In this document: positions 45,411 through 56,829 of the stretch, piece by piece
How positions within the stretch are numbered: the stretch's first letter is position 1
Layout of the letters: each line of letters begins with the position of its first letter
Source: Anniella stebbinsi
Lineage: Eukaryota > Chordata > Lepidosauria > Squamata > Anniellidae
Length of the DNA: 64,000 nucleotides
Reading direction: 5' to 3'
Assembly: GCA_029215795.1 (NCBI GenBank)
Contig: JARDYH010000002.1
Coordinates: 109,366,501 to 109,430,500 of the forward strand
Position numbers and translations under genes: made by a program
Notes under the pieces: generated by a model
Told to the model about the DNA's origin: nothing
The model's database searches: none
What the model saw: only the letters and a program-made list of their open reading frames with translations

Positions 45411-46304
45411 TTGGAATATCATGAAAGTTTAAAAGGCCTCTACTGCGACATAAAAACCAGGCTACTATTGTGAATTGAGAAAGCAAGCTACTGCACTATA
45501 TTCAGAATTGGTGAAATCGTGCTACTGCGCTATTGTGAATGAGGGAACCAGGCTACTATTGTGAATGGAGAAAGCAAGTTCAAAAGTGCCCTGGGCAGCC
45601 TCACCTCTTCACCAGGTCACTGCCAGGCCACAGAAATACTATGCCCAGGATTTAATGCAGGGAGAGCAGAGCTTTGGGAAAATGCACCTTTGTAGATGGA
45701 AGCTGCAGGGTTGCTACTGATTGGCAACAGCAACATCTGTTACGAATGACCCTGATGTGACCTTGCTTGGCACTAAATCGGCCATGTAGATTGGGCCCAG
45801 GAAGGCCTTGATGAAACCTGGGTGTCACCTTGTCTTGCATTGGCACAGATGGCGTAGATTGTGTTGGACTGTGCTTTCTTTACTTGCTCTTCATCCCACC
45901 TGACTTTTAAACCATTTTTTGAGCAGTCATGTCCCCCTCTTCTTACTAAAATTGACTGATAACATCATGCTAACTTGCATTCTTTTGTGGCTAAAATGCT
46001 ATGTTTGTTTCATGTTACACAGGATGCATGATGTAAATGTTTATCAGCATCTGTGAGAAAAGCAGAAACCTCCCTACAGCATGGAGCACAAGTCATCACA
46101 CCAATTTTAATTACTCATCCCTCAAGTTGTCTAGGGCTCATGTTCCCCTTTTTCATCCTCTCCAGCTCTCTCCCCACATGCACTGTACATCCTTTTTTCC
46201 TCTTCTGAGTTCTACACAGCAACTCAGAAACTCATGGTAATTAATTCTTTTCTGATTAATTAGCCATGTAAAATTAAAACAATTATTTGCAAAGCATTAC
46301 AAAA

Positions 46305-46680
46305 CAAAGGAATTTATTTATTTATTTGTGATTCTTCTACACCTCTTAGCATAATTGAAAATCTGAAGCAGTTCGCATACAAATATTAAAATCATATTTA
46401 AAACACGTTAAAAACAATTCCAATTACAGCAATAGTGCAGAGCAATACAAGGAGTAGTAAGATGGAGTAGCATGATTAATTACAATGAATTATAAACCAG
46501 AGAAAGTCTGGGTGAACAAGCGCATTTTCAGGAGGCATTTAAAACATGCCACATTTCCTGCCTCCTGAACTGCATATGGGAGAGTTTTCCAGAAGATGGG
46601 TGCCACTACCGAGAAGGCCCGCTGTAAAAGTATTACATGGTGACATTCTATTGGTTTCAGAATGGCCAGCAAGGCCTTTT
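46305..46680 (-). mobile_element. L2-type LINE 3' end, minus strand
   Basis: Minus-strand translation over 46490-46672 shows FSVVAPIFWKTLPYAVQEAG followed by KCLLKMRLFTQTFSGL, the known ending pattern of L2-type ORF2. The 3' UTR reaches a (TTTA)n tail at about 46313-46327. Confidence 0.8.
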
Positions 46681-46922
46681 GTATGATTAGTCAAGACATC
46701 ACATCCTCCAGGATAAATTATAAACAGATTACATAATGTAATAAAACAAACAAAAGAGTTCTTGAGAGAAACACATTTTCCCCATGTTCACGTGTACCTA
46801 CTGCACAAGCAGGTCAATCCAAATCAGTGAACAATGTCCATGGTTCCCTGGGTCTTCAATCAGTTTTGATTCAGATTGTAAATTTATATTCCCAGGACAA
46901 CAATATTTTTATGTACTGTTTA

Positions 46923-47349
46923 TAGGCTGACCAACTGTCAGGATTTCCCTGGATTTGTCCTAGTTTTTGTTCTATTCTGGGTGTCGGGGGGGGGGGGATT
47001 TTCTTTAATTTTCTATAATGTCCTGGAAAAACACGCTTTCCCCTTTAAGGCCGCTATTAGCATGGTGGGAGGGAATGACGTGCTTTCTGGAGGTGCAACA
47101 TTCCCCCTCCCCACTGCTCCAATCAGGTCCTTAAAGAGGAAAGTGTGTCAGTCCCAGACATTATAGAAAATGCCCCGATTGGAGCAGTGGGGGCAGGAAT
47201 GATATGCTTTCCCTTCCTTTGCTCCAATTGGGCCCTTAAAAGTGGCAGGGGAGAATGACGTGCTTTCCAGAGGCCCCGGAAAGTTGCTTTCCTGCCCCCC
47301 GCCCCCACAGGGTATCCTCTTTTTTGATTTCTCAAATATGGTCACCCTA
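46923..47349. mobile_element. hAT-like element, 427 bp
   Basis: Starts TAGGCTGACC and ends GGTCACCCTA, the same termini as the MITEs at 59082-61537. The interior is GC-rich and palindromic, with repeats of 'aatgacgtgctttc' and, inverted, 'tgctccaatcaggtcct' / 'gattggagcagtgggg'. The flanks show no clean 8-bp duplication, so it is older. Confidence 0.7.
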
Positions 47350-47950
47350 GACTTGTGAACGGATCCATGTTATTGTCATTGCCCAGTCGCAGGATGGTTT
47401 TAATGGAGAAATCTGTATCTCATATATTGTTTCTTTTATAATGTGGAGTTTCTCTTGATCAAAATACCTAGTACCCAAAATTAAAGTAACCCACAAACAC
47501 AGAGACAAACAGGTGCAAACATAAAGTAACATCTCAATCTCCAGTTTCTGAGTTCTCGCTGGTGGCCAAGTCTGTTTCTGTGTTAGATGCCATACAAGTA
47601 CAATGTAGGCTAAAATACAGAACACAAAGAACATGAAATCTTCTCTTAAAGGGAAGCAGCTCAAGAATATGCCTGTTTTTCCTTGTATAATGATATTAGT
47701 TATTACACTATGGATTCAACTTGATTGTTTATCTTACCTGGATCTTCCCATTTCCTTGATTTATTCTTATATCGACAATATTTTTTGCATAATCTCAGCC
47801 AAACTGCAAAGCATGTACAACAACAGCCAAAGCCTGTGTTTCATCTAAGGTTGAAGACAAATCCAAGTAACAACTGGATTTTTTTAAATTTTTAAATGAA
47901 GGGAATCAGCTATTATATGTTTGTTTATTCCAACACTCCTAGATGTAACC

Positions 47951-48086
47951 CAGGGGTGGGCAACTTGTGGTACTCCTGACGTTTGGGCCTACAGCTCCCA
48001 TCAGCCCTAGCCACCCTGGCCAATGGTGAGGGATCATGGGAGTTGTACACCAAACCACCTGGAGGGCCATAAGTTGCCCACCCCTG
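47951..48086. mobile_element. hAT-type palindromic MITE, 136 bp
   Basis: CAGGGGTGGGCAACTTGTGG at the left and its near complement CATAAGTTGCCCACCCCTG at the right. Flanked by TGTAACC on both sides (47944-47950 and 48087-48093), a 7-base match to an expected 8-bp duplication. Centre holds 'ctcccatcagccctagccac' and 'gatcatgggagttgtac'. Confidence 0.8.
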
Positions 48087-48249
48087 TGTAACCTGTAACC
48101 TGCATGACCTAGTAGAGCTTAACCCATTTAAGTCTGCTACGCTTCCTCCATTTCCATCTTAGGTCTCTAGCCATATGGACTTCATGACAAAATAAAGCCT
48201 GCTCTTTTCCCTCCCTACTCTTCCTCTTCCCCATCCTGTTTTAGTAACA

Positions 48250-48355
48250 TTTTGCCTGATGAAGATATCTGGAGCTCTCAAAAGTGTGTCCATAATGGTG
48301 TCCTTATTTGGATAGTGCCAATAAAGGTATTGTCTGACTATGACTGTTGACATTT
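48250..48355 (+). repeat. 'GATGAAGAGATC' family repeat
   Basis: 'Gcctgatgaagatatctgga' and 'gccaataaaggtattgtctg'. Third copy in the window. Confidence 0.65.
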
Positions 48356-49001
48356 TTCTTATGAACCACCATGCCTTACTTTCATTTATTTTTAACAACA
48401 CACATACACCACATGGTGTGAGAGCCAGTGGAGATCCTGGCAGCCTCAGCGAGAGCAGGGATCCTCTCACCTTCCTTTTTCGGGTACCAAAAAAAAAATA
48501 AACTTTAAAAAGTTGCCACTACCTAAAAGCAGGCCTCAAGAACCATTTTCTTTTACTAGGAAAACTACATTATGCACACTCCAAAGAGATCCCAAAGACT
48601 ATGGCTGTTGTCACATGGGCGGTTTTAAGCACACCCACCTCAACTTTGCTCCACTTCTTCAGTGCTGGGTTTGCATGACGTCATCCTCCTCCTCCTGCTC
48701 TCTCACCCTGAAGATGCAGGTTTTAGTTTCTGTTTCGATTTATCCTTCAACAGGCAAAGTCCAAAACAGGCAAAGTGCAATAGGCCAAGCTGAGGTATCA
48801 CAGCTATACCGACCACGTGTGATTCAAAACGCTAGACTCGAGTACGAAATGGAGGGGGAAGCCGCAGAAGCAATCCAGGGGGGAAATAGTAGGTATGATA
48901 AAGCCCTTATGCATCCCTAGACACTTACAAAGGAATCTGCTATACTTGGGGGAGATTCCAAACCTTTATTAGCCTTAGCCTGGGTTGGGTGGAGGATGGA
49001 A

Positions 49002-49008
<7 letters not shown>

Positions 49009-49037
<29 letters not shown>
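49009..49037. repeat. (GA)n microsatellite
   Basis: About fourteen AG repeats. Confidence 0.97.
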
Positions 49038-49040
<3 letters not shown>

Positions 49041-50379
49041 ACATGGGAAGTGATTTTTTAAAATAGAACATAATAACGAGATGTTTCTAGCTTCAAATCC
49101 TACCAAGCAGTTGGGTGTTTCTGGGAGGATGGGGAGTTGGAGTTGGATGGACGCTGGCATACCTTGTCCATAAGAAAACAAAGAAGGTACCCATGAAGAA
49201 GAGGTGTGTGTGTGTGGGGGGGGTCCTCCTCTCCTCATGCTTCCTCATCTTTGTGCTCTCTAGAGCACTAAATTGGACTACAACTCACATCATTCCTAGC
49301 CATCATGGCCAATATCTCTGTTAACCCTATTCTCTGGGATTTTACTACAACTATCAAAATGTATTCTCCCAAAGGCTCCTTCTATTATATTTACATGCAC
49401 ATGCAAACAAATTATAAACAAATAACATGTGGCCAATAATAGCCTGGGACCGTTTTTAGCAGCGGAGTATGGATTTTTCTGTAGGGTGCACCATGGGATG
49501 GGATGTGCCTAGAGATGCCAGGGGGTATGGCTTCATTCAGACAGGGTGGGCACAATGTGTCCAGCTCTGACAGTGTGTAAGTTTACTTGAAGTCTTTGCC
49601 TTATCAAACTAAGGGATATTCCAACCTGTCTGAAGCTGGGTCTGTTTGCTAGTAATAATCATAAATTCAAAAGCCTCCTCTTTACAGCTCCTTGTAAAAT
49701 TCAATCTTGGGCAAATACATGCCTGTCAGTGACAGGAAAGCTGTATTATTTTAATTTATTTGTTGTTGCTTAATTTACTTGGTCTTACGTTTCACAACCA
49801 GGAAAACACCATTTGTTTCAGCTCTGCGAGGAAAGTTTCATGTAACCCAAATGAGATGCCGAAAACTTGAGTGCAATCTTTCTCGCCCAGACAGTATCAT
49901 CATAATACATTATTAGCCACTGTGGTCTTCTGTCATTCCACTCTGGGAGAATTATGGTCGTGGCACTGAGTGAGGATGTAAGACTACAGGCTGAGCGCTA
50001 CTTGCTACAAATCTCTTGCAAAGCTCTTGCAATAAATCTCCAAGAGAAAAGTCCTTTAAAAAAAACACAGAAAGGAAAAAAAGGGGGGCAGGATGACTCT
50101 AAAGGGAGCTGTCATTTGTTTTCTTAAGGAAGAAGGGACAAGCAGCTGGGAAGAGACACAGTGCGCCACTTCATGCTCTGAACATCACGGAAGGTGGCAT
50201 TCATCATAGCAAACTCAGCATTCTCAGTGGAGGGCGAGTGTGGAGTTAAAGCGATATCCAGGCCCTCTTGCCCACAGCCCCGTGAAATAAATGGCTCCTC
50301 CTGGTGGAGTCATTTCTTTTCCTTTTATTAGCTACACCAGAGACCAAGAGTGAGTTGGGTAGTTCTAACACCAGAAGCT

Positions 50380-50569
50380 GCACACATGCACCTCTGCCCT
50401 CCTCTTCATGGCGCCTCTTCCGCACCGCGGCAGCAGGCGGCGCCCCCCGCATTGACTCTCCTTCCACCCATCTACAGCCGAAGGAGCGCCACGCCGGGTT
50501 TTCCTGCTGCCGTGCCTGCCCAGCAGCAGCTGGAGGGGCAGCTGGGAGCATCGCCCCCCCTGCTCCAAG
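50380..50569 (+). ncRNA. Candidate first exon of an unannotated transcript
   Basis: A GC-rich, CpG-containing patch (about 50390-50560) with an intact frame for 70-90 residues ends at CTCCAAG followed by GTAAGTGG, a consensus splice donor (GT at 50570-50571). The composition differs from its AT-rich surroundings. The encoded peptide is Ala/Pro/Gln-rich and resembles nothing I know, so a non-coding or UTR exon is more likely than a protein. No acceptor could be paired with it. Weak evidence without transcripts. Confidence 0.25.
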
Positions 50570-50638
50570 GTAAGTGGTTTTTTTAAATTATTATTTATTT
50601 AAAATGGGGAGAGGACTGCGGAGGCGGTACAGCAAGCT

Positions 50639-51772
50639 TGTCGTGATGCGAGCTCACCCCAGGTTTCTGCTCACAAACTTTAGGCAAACTGACACACTCC
50701 AAAACTGTGAGACTTCTTTTATTGTAAATCACACGGAATTCAAGGCATAATGGTTTCATTTCTGCATACACACACTTGAAGCTGAAGACGGACCAGATAG
50801 CTTTCAGGTACAACGGCTTAATGCAAACAGCAACTCACTCAGGGGGAGACAGTTAGAGTTAGCCCCTGTCCCTTGAGGTCAGGAATGGCCACACACACTG
50901 ACTCATCAGGAACACGGGGAGACTCAGAGGAGAAACCCCAGCAGGAGTGCATGAGGTCTGACAGTGGACTAGATCATCTTGAACTAAATCAAACTCAGCC
51001 TGTCAGGGAACACTGAGCTGATCACGTAAACAAGATGTCAGTGGACGAACTTCTTCGACCTAGGAAGCCTTCCCTGCTCGTAGCTTTGGCTCTGAGGAAG
51101 GTTCTCTCACAGGTCACACACACACACAATTCTAGAACAGCAACGATCAGCCTCTGAGTTCCCCTGTGCCCGTACTTTGGCTCCATGCAGGGAAAAACAG
51201 GCTATAGAACACAAATCCAGAACAGTAATCTGCAAGTCCAAATCTATGAAAAGCCACAGAGCACTTTTCATGGCAAAGTTCTTAGAAAGTCCAAGTCTAA
51301 ATAGCAACAGAACATGTACAGAGTGCATCCAACATCTCCAGACCAGATAGAATCCCAAACATGAGTTTCTTGGCAAGCGTAGAACAGATGACAAGCAAAC
51401 AGCAAACAGTCGAACAGATAATTTCTAGCAAAGAACTTCTTCTTTGCTCATAGCTATATAGGATGGAGGCTGGCTAATTCTAAGCTACTTTGACAGCCAG
51501 GGCTTCAGGCCTGTAATCCAAACTCATGTGCCAACAGGGCAGCACAGTTCAACCTCCTCTTGATGACGACACTATGTGAGAGACATCTTGCAAGATAGCC
51601 CCCACCTTTTCTAAACAAACTCCTGTTCCCAGGAACCATTCAAGGCCTCGGCCTGCAATTACAGATAAGCACCGAACAGAGACAGATCTTCTCATAACAA
51701 TTGCCAAGCCTTCAATTCACAATTCACTAGGCCAGCCTAGTGAATTGTTTATGAAGCACCTGACATCCGACA
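50639..51772 (-). mobile_element. Probable solo LTR (1134 bp), minus strand
   Basis: The block starts TGTCGTGATG and ends CATCCGACA, so the two ends are short inverted repeats. The flanks AAGCT (50634-50638) and GAGCT (51773-51777) match at four of five positions. On the minus strand there is a TATA-like CTATATAGC near 51456-51464 and an AATAAA signal near 50716-50721, in the order expected of an LTR. The implied R region is long (about 700 bases), so a different element type is possible. No retroviral genes adjoin. Confidence 0.55.
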
Positions 51773-52029
51773 GAGCTTATGGCTCGCTGGTCCACCCCCT
51801 TCCCTTCCCAGCCTGCTCCAAGCTAAAAAAAAGTCGGGGTAAATGCCCGACTTTTTTAGAGCGGAGCTTGCAGTAGCTTTGGACTGGCAGCAGCGTCATG
51901 CAATCCACCTGCCACCACTCCAAAGCTACTGAGGGGAAAAGCGACCGTCTAGAGGTACCCTCTGTGGAATTCACTCGGCAAACCCCCGCCACATCCTCTC
52001 TTCTGTATGTTTGCTTGGCTTTTTGGCCT

Positions 52030-52930
52030 GTTGAGTTTTATTTATCTATTTCTTTAAGACATTTCTTGGCTGCCATTCAGGATAGAAGCCCTTCCAACGC
52101 GGCTTACAGCAATAAAATTAGGCTGACCAGATTTTAAAAGTAAAAATCCCGGTCCCCCCCCGCCCCCCCAAAACAACCCCCCCACCAAGCCACCCCCCCC
52201 CAAAAAAAACCAGCCTGGACCTACCGCCGGGTTCCTCTGTCGCCCGCGCGGCCGCGCGGGTTCCTCTGTTGCTGCCCGCGCGGCTGCGCCGGGTCCTCCG
52301 TCGCCCGCGCAGCCGCGCGGGGTCCTCCATCGCCGCCCGCGTGGAAGAGGCGGGAGAGGGCCGGATCCGGAAGTGACGTAACCGGCCCTCTCCCGTCTCT
52401 TCCGCGCGGCCTCTGGCCTTTCTGGGGCTCGTCGCAATGGCGACGAGCCTCGAGGAGCCCGGACGCCCACGCGGAAGAGGCGGGCGTGGGCGTCCGGGCT
52501 CCTCAGGGCTCATCGCCATCGCGATTGAGCCCCAAGGAGGCCAGAGGCTGCGCGGAAGAGGCGGGAGAGGGCCGGTTATGTCACTTCCGGATCCGGCCCT
52601 CTCCTGCCTGTTCCGCGCGGCCTCTGGCCTTACGAGCCCGGCAGCGGCGGCAAAGGTGGCGGAGGAGCCCGGGAAGCGGCCGCCCCAGCAGGTAAGTGTC
52701 CCCCTTCGTGCTTACCTGCAGGGGCGTCCGCTTCCCGGGCTCCTCCACCTCCACCGGGTCTCGCTGCCACCACCGCGTGACCCCCCGCCACCCCGGTTTT
52801 CCCCCGGTTGGCCCGGTTGACCCGGTTGGCCTCTGGATTCCCGGTTAGGACCGGGAAATCCCGAGCCACCTGGTCAGCCTAATAAAATGCATCCAAACAG
52901 TTAAAATATTAAAAGCGATAACTTAAGTTC
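52030..52930 (-). mobile_element. LINE 3' tail split by a hAT-like element
   Basis: 'Tatttctttaagacatttct' 'tggctgcc' and 'cggcttacagcaataaaat' before 52118, and 'ccaaacagttaaaatattaa' after 52888, form one minus-strand LINE 3' end. The insertion 52119-52880 interrupts it. Confidence 0.65.
52119..52880. mobile_element. GC-rich palindromic hAT-like element (762 bp)
   Basis: Termini TAGGCTGACCAG and CTGGTCAGCCT are inverted. The 8-bp duplication AATAAAAT lies at 52111-52118 and 52881-52888. The interior is extremely GC- and CpG-rich and folds on itself. A central stem pairs GAGGAGCCCGGACGCCCACG (52452-52471) with CGTGGGCGTCCGGGCTCCTC (52484-52503). An outer pair repeats GGCCGGATCCGGAAGTGACG (52359-52378) in inverted form at about 52570-52600. 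CCGGAAGTGACGTAAC combines ETS and CRE/ATF consensus sites, with a mutated mirror copy. Short in-frame stretches here are repeats of the stem sequence, not a protein. Confidence 0.8.
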
Positions 52931-52979
52931 TTAAGAAAAGAAAAAAAAACACCACTCATAATATTCAAGCCACCTCAAT

Positions 52980-53540
52980 ATATGAAACTGTCTAATACCA
53001 AGTCAGATCATTCAGGGACGCCATCAAGGGTGGACATGGTTGGACACCTGCCCAGGGCCCAGACCCCAGCAGGGGCCAATGGACAAGAGGTGCTCCTCAT
53101 CTTCACCATTTCTTCAACCTGTTTGTTCACCTGCCTCTTGTTCAGGTCCACACCAGTAGTGGTAAGAAGGAGGAGCAGGAGATGCCCCGACCTGCTTGTT
53201 CTCTGGCTCTCTGCCCTTCAAACCAGCAGGTGGTAGTAATGATGCAAAAGGATATGGAAGAAGAGCGGCCAGTGACAAGGGCAGTAAGAAGGGAGACTCG
53301 CTGAGGGAAGGGGCCCATTGAGGGTGTTTTGTCCCATGGCTCTCAAAAACCTGGATCATTTGTCCATCTCATCCAGCACTCTTGACTGGCAGCAACCCTC
53401 CAACAGGTCAAGTCGATCTTTCCCAGCTCAGCTACCCACAATACCTTTAAAGTACACATGCCAGGGATTGAACCTGGGACCTTCTGCAGCAAAGCAAGTG
53501 CTCTTATCACACAACAGTGGTCCCTCCCATTGTATGAAAG
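52980..53540 (-). mobile_element. tRNA-headed SINE, minus strand, interrupted
   Basis: Tail part 52980-53012 ('atgaaactgtctaataccaa' 'gtcagatcatt') and head part 53354-53535 ('gccagggattgaacctggga', complement of a B-box, and 'agcaagtgctcttatcacac', from the A-box side) make one SINE of the type at 14551. The two parts are separated by an insertion at 53013-53353. Confidence 0.75.
53013..53353. mobile_element. Insertion inside the SINE, hAT-like
   Basis: Begins CAGGGACGCC and ends AAAACCTG, flanked by AGATCATT and GGATCATT (seven of eight match). The duplication size suggests hAT. The interior has partial symmetry ('cctgtttgttcacctgcctc' / 'gacctgcttgttctctggct') but no transposase. Confidence 0.5.
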
Positions 53541-53753
53541 CCAGGGCTGGCCCAAGACATTTTGCTGCCTGAGGTGAAGGACAAGATGGCACCACCACCA
53601 CCCTGTCCACGTTTCATTTACAAAGCCAACCAGGCTGGCAGCTGAACGTGACACTGCTGATAGGATAACATCCATCACCAGGGGAGCAGGCCAGCTTAGG
53701 GGGTGCAGGACAGGTTGAATGGAACATACAGCTCTGTCCTCCAACAGAGGGTG

Positions 53754-54088
53754 CCTCTACAAGAGCGATTTAAAGCTCTTTCAAGGTGCATTCAAAATTT
53801 GACCTCTACAAGAGCGGAGCGCAAATCGGGGGTCAAGGTGCTTTTTCTGTCCGATTATGCGCATTATGGAATGCGCATTAAATAGCGAGTTTTAATTTGC
53901 CGCGGGAGTTGAAGCGCATTTTGGCCATGTAAACAAGCGATTCTCTGCATTAAACACCTTTAAAGCGTGTTTCATACAAGCGGTAATGCGCTTCACCCCC
54001 TCCCGTGTATGGGGATTAGGCATAAAAGCAATGGCGAGAAGATGCGCATAATCGGACAACCGGGCGTCAAACTGAATTCTTGTAGAGG
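53754..54088. mobile_element. Palindromic element with 'CCTCTACAAGAG' ends
   Basis: Left CCTCTACAAGAG and right 'gaattcttgtagagg' are inverted. 'Tgtccgattatgcgcat' (53848-53864) is repeated in inverted form at 54041-54057 ('atgcgcataatcggaca'). CpG-rich interior compared with its surroundings. Confidence 0.75.
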
Positions 54089-55263
54089 GGACCAGAGAGG
54101 AATGGCCAGGGGGCTGCCATCCCTGACCCCTCCACACCACTAACATCTGCCACCTAAGGTAACTTCCTCAGTCTACCTAACAATACGGCCAGCATGAACG
54201 CCTACTTGTCCGCCAACACCATATGACACCCCAAAATTGTCTAGAGCATCTAGTAGTCCCTAGACATAATTTAAAAAAAAATGTAGAAAGAGTTCTCTGT
54301 GGGTAGGAGTTTGAAATCTGGAGAATTAAAGTATTCCATCCTTTCTTGTATTTGTCTTCTTCATTCTCCTGCAGTTCTAAGATACAGGATAGTGAATTAG
54401 AGCAGAACGGTAGTGAAAAGAATTCTGTTCTCTTGAAAGGAGAAATCTGTTGCACTAACATTTTCAGGGCCAAGGATAGTGATGTGTCCCACAGAAGTCA
54501 TTTGGGTGCAATAATTGTGAATTTGTTTTTCTTTTTTTCCTCCCCCCCCTTTTTTTTACATGTTTATTGCTTTATTTTTCATGTTTCAACTTTTTTATTT
54601 TCATGACATCAACAAGCTAAAAAAACACCTTCTACATAACCAAACAATGACAATAACCAACACATACCCAATACACACATAAAAAAACAATCCACCGAGT
54701 TACAATACATTTCTGATTTTCTCCCCAGCAAAGGTATTTGACCCTATTTTCTCTTGCATAGAAACAGTAAACTAGTTTCCCCACTTTCTGTTATTTTAAC
54801 CATTTCTTCTTATTTGTTGAATCCGCAGACAAACAGATCATTTGTTCCTTGTCCCTTCACATAGCCTAGAAGAGCTTTCCATTCAGTTAAAAACCCAGAT
54901 ATTGACTTTTCTCTCATTAATAAAGTAAGTTTTTCTACTCGTGCCAAGTTCAGGGCTTCCTGCCTCAATGCTTCTCATCTTTTGGAAGGCCATGTCATAT
55001 TTTTCAAGCACTCAAAGGACAGTATTTTGGTAGTTAGGAAAAGATGATGCTTCAAACGGTCCCTTTCAGTTACACCCTAGGGAAGTGCATGTGCCACATG
55101 ATTCCAGGACTTCATCAGCAGCCATTGATTAGGCTCCTATTATTTATGATCAAGTGTCAGGCTGTGAATAAAGGATAAGCACAAGAAATTTTGCTGTCTA
55201 AGGCAAAGAAAAAGATGGTGCCTTCTCATATTCCATGTAGAAAAAGTCAACTACACTGACAAA

Positions 55264-55729
55264 TAGGGATGTATTAACCGGCTCATATCCAGTCTGAGGA
55301 ATGTCTGTTGCGAGGAAATCTGGCCCTCTTCAGACTCAACAGATTTCCTCAGAGCTTTGCAGATTTTTGGCTTAATCTTTTTCTCTAAAAACACAAAGAT
55401 GTTTGTGCAAGATTCACACATTGTGGCTGTAATTTGCATATCTTGGGCAAGTGACATCCATAATTAGAGTAATTTGAGCAAATTGTGGCCATAATGTGCT
55501 TAGTTATGTGTATATTGTGGCCGTAACTAAGCACTTTATGGCTACAATTTCTGCAAATTACTCTATTTACGGATGTAATTTGCCCAAGATACACAATTGC
55601 GGCAAGCTGCGCACCAGCAGGGAGAGCCGGTCAGTTGCGGATTCCACATGTTGGATTCACATTGTACTTTGAATTTCACATTGAATCCAATGTACTTTCT
55701 CTCAGTTGAGGATTTCTCCAGCATCCCTA
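55264..55729. mobile_element. Foldback element with TAGGGATG ends
   Basis: TAGGGATG at the left and CATCCCTA at the right are perfect 8-base inverted ends. Inside, about 55433-55597 is a long palindrome (ATTTGCATATCTTGGGCAAG and in reverse CTTGGGCAAATTACATCC, and similar). No clean target duplication. Confidence 0.6.
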
Positions 55730-55747
55730 TCAGCAGATGAATTTGTC

Positions 55748-55910
55748 TAGGGTGACTATACGACAGGAAAAATCTGGATTTGTTAGGATTTTTGGTAACA
55801 AATCCAGGAAGGAGGGGGGGGGGGGAATTATGAAATTCGATGAAAAATCCGGATTTTTCCCATCCTCCCCAGCCAAAGGGCAGCTCTACTTTAATGAGAA
55901 TTAACAAAAA
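55748..55910. mobile_element. hAT-like element, left end
   Basis: TAGGGTGACTATACGACAGG resembles the left end of the 59082-61537 family. 'Aatctggatttgttagg' and 'aaaatccggattttt' repeat in inverted form. Right end not found. Confidence 0.45.
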
Positions 55911-55919
55911 GGCTTACAG

Positions 55920-56395
55920 CTCTGCCATTTTGAAAGCCAAAGAGATGAAAATTGGCACCATGATAGCTTTAAGGAAGGGCTTTAGCCATGCCAAATTTGA
56001 AGCAGATCCATTCATCTGTTGATTTTTAGGATTTTTTTTAAGTTTGAGGTTTTAAAATATATATATTTTTTAAAAAGTCATTTTAAAGGTAAAGAGATGA
56101 AATGTGGCACCATGATAGTTCTCGGATAAAGCTTTAGTCTTGCCAGGTTTTAAGCAAATCTGTTCATCCGCTGATTTTTAGGGATTTTTTTAAAATTTGA
56201 GGTTTCAGAATAATTGTTTTTTTAAAAGCTGTCATTTTTATAGATAAAGAAATGAAACCTGACACCATAATAGATCTCAGGTAAGGCTTTATCCTTGCCA
56301 AGTTTGAAGCAGATCTGTTCATCTGTTGATTTTTAGGAATTTTGTAAAATTTGAGATTTTAAAATTATTTCTTTTAAAAACTGCTGAAGCCATAT
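55920..56395. repeat. About 150-bp tandem repeat, three units
   Basis: Three diverged units begin near 55933, 56091 and 56245, each with 'aaagagatgaaa' then 'ggcaccatgatag', 'gccaagtttgaagcagatct' and 'gttcatctgttgatttttag'. Units differ at many places, so the array is old. Confidence 0.9.
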
Positions 56396-56829
56396 CCTTC
56401 AAACACAAGTTGTCAAACCTCCTCTTTAGGGTATTACACCTTGAGAATTTTCAGTCGGCATCAAGGGAATCTCAAGTTTTTAGCTAAGAAGTGCTGGGCA
56501 AGCAGGGCATTTTTCCTGTTGCAGATTTGGTGGGCAGTCAGGCACCTGGAGCTCAGCAGAGGCAAGGCATCCACAGATCAAAATGTGGGAAAGGAGAGGT
56601 CAGTCAAAGCAGCCCACAGGGCAAAACGGAACAGAGGCCTTTTTCTCAGTTCCACATCATGGGTGATGAAGGGTCATCCTTAAAAAAAAATTCTCATGAC
56701 CAACAGTGAGGTGTCAGTCGAGAGAGAGGCTTTCATCTTTGCGGATGCCCTGTTGATGCAGATGTTAGAACCTAGCATGTCATTGCTTTGCTTTGCTACC
56801 CCATCCCTTCCATTTCACTTTGTTCGCTT

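Noticed and set aside
48513..48920. 135-residue plus-strand frame
   Set aside because: No recognisable domain; composition and position look like chance in intergenic DNA.
52054..52820. Several overlapping 120-140 residue frames in GC-rich DNA
   Set aside because: They are translations of the palindromic hAT-like element; frames on both strands mirror each other and repeat the stem sequence.
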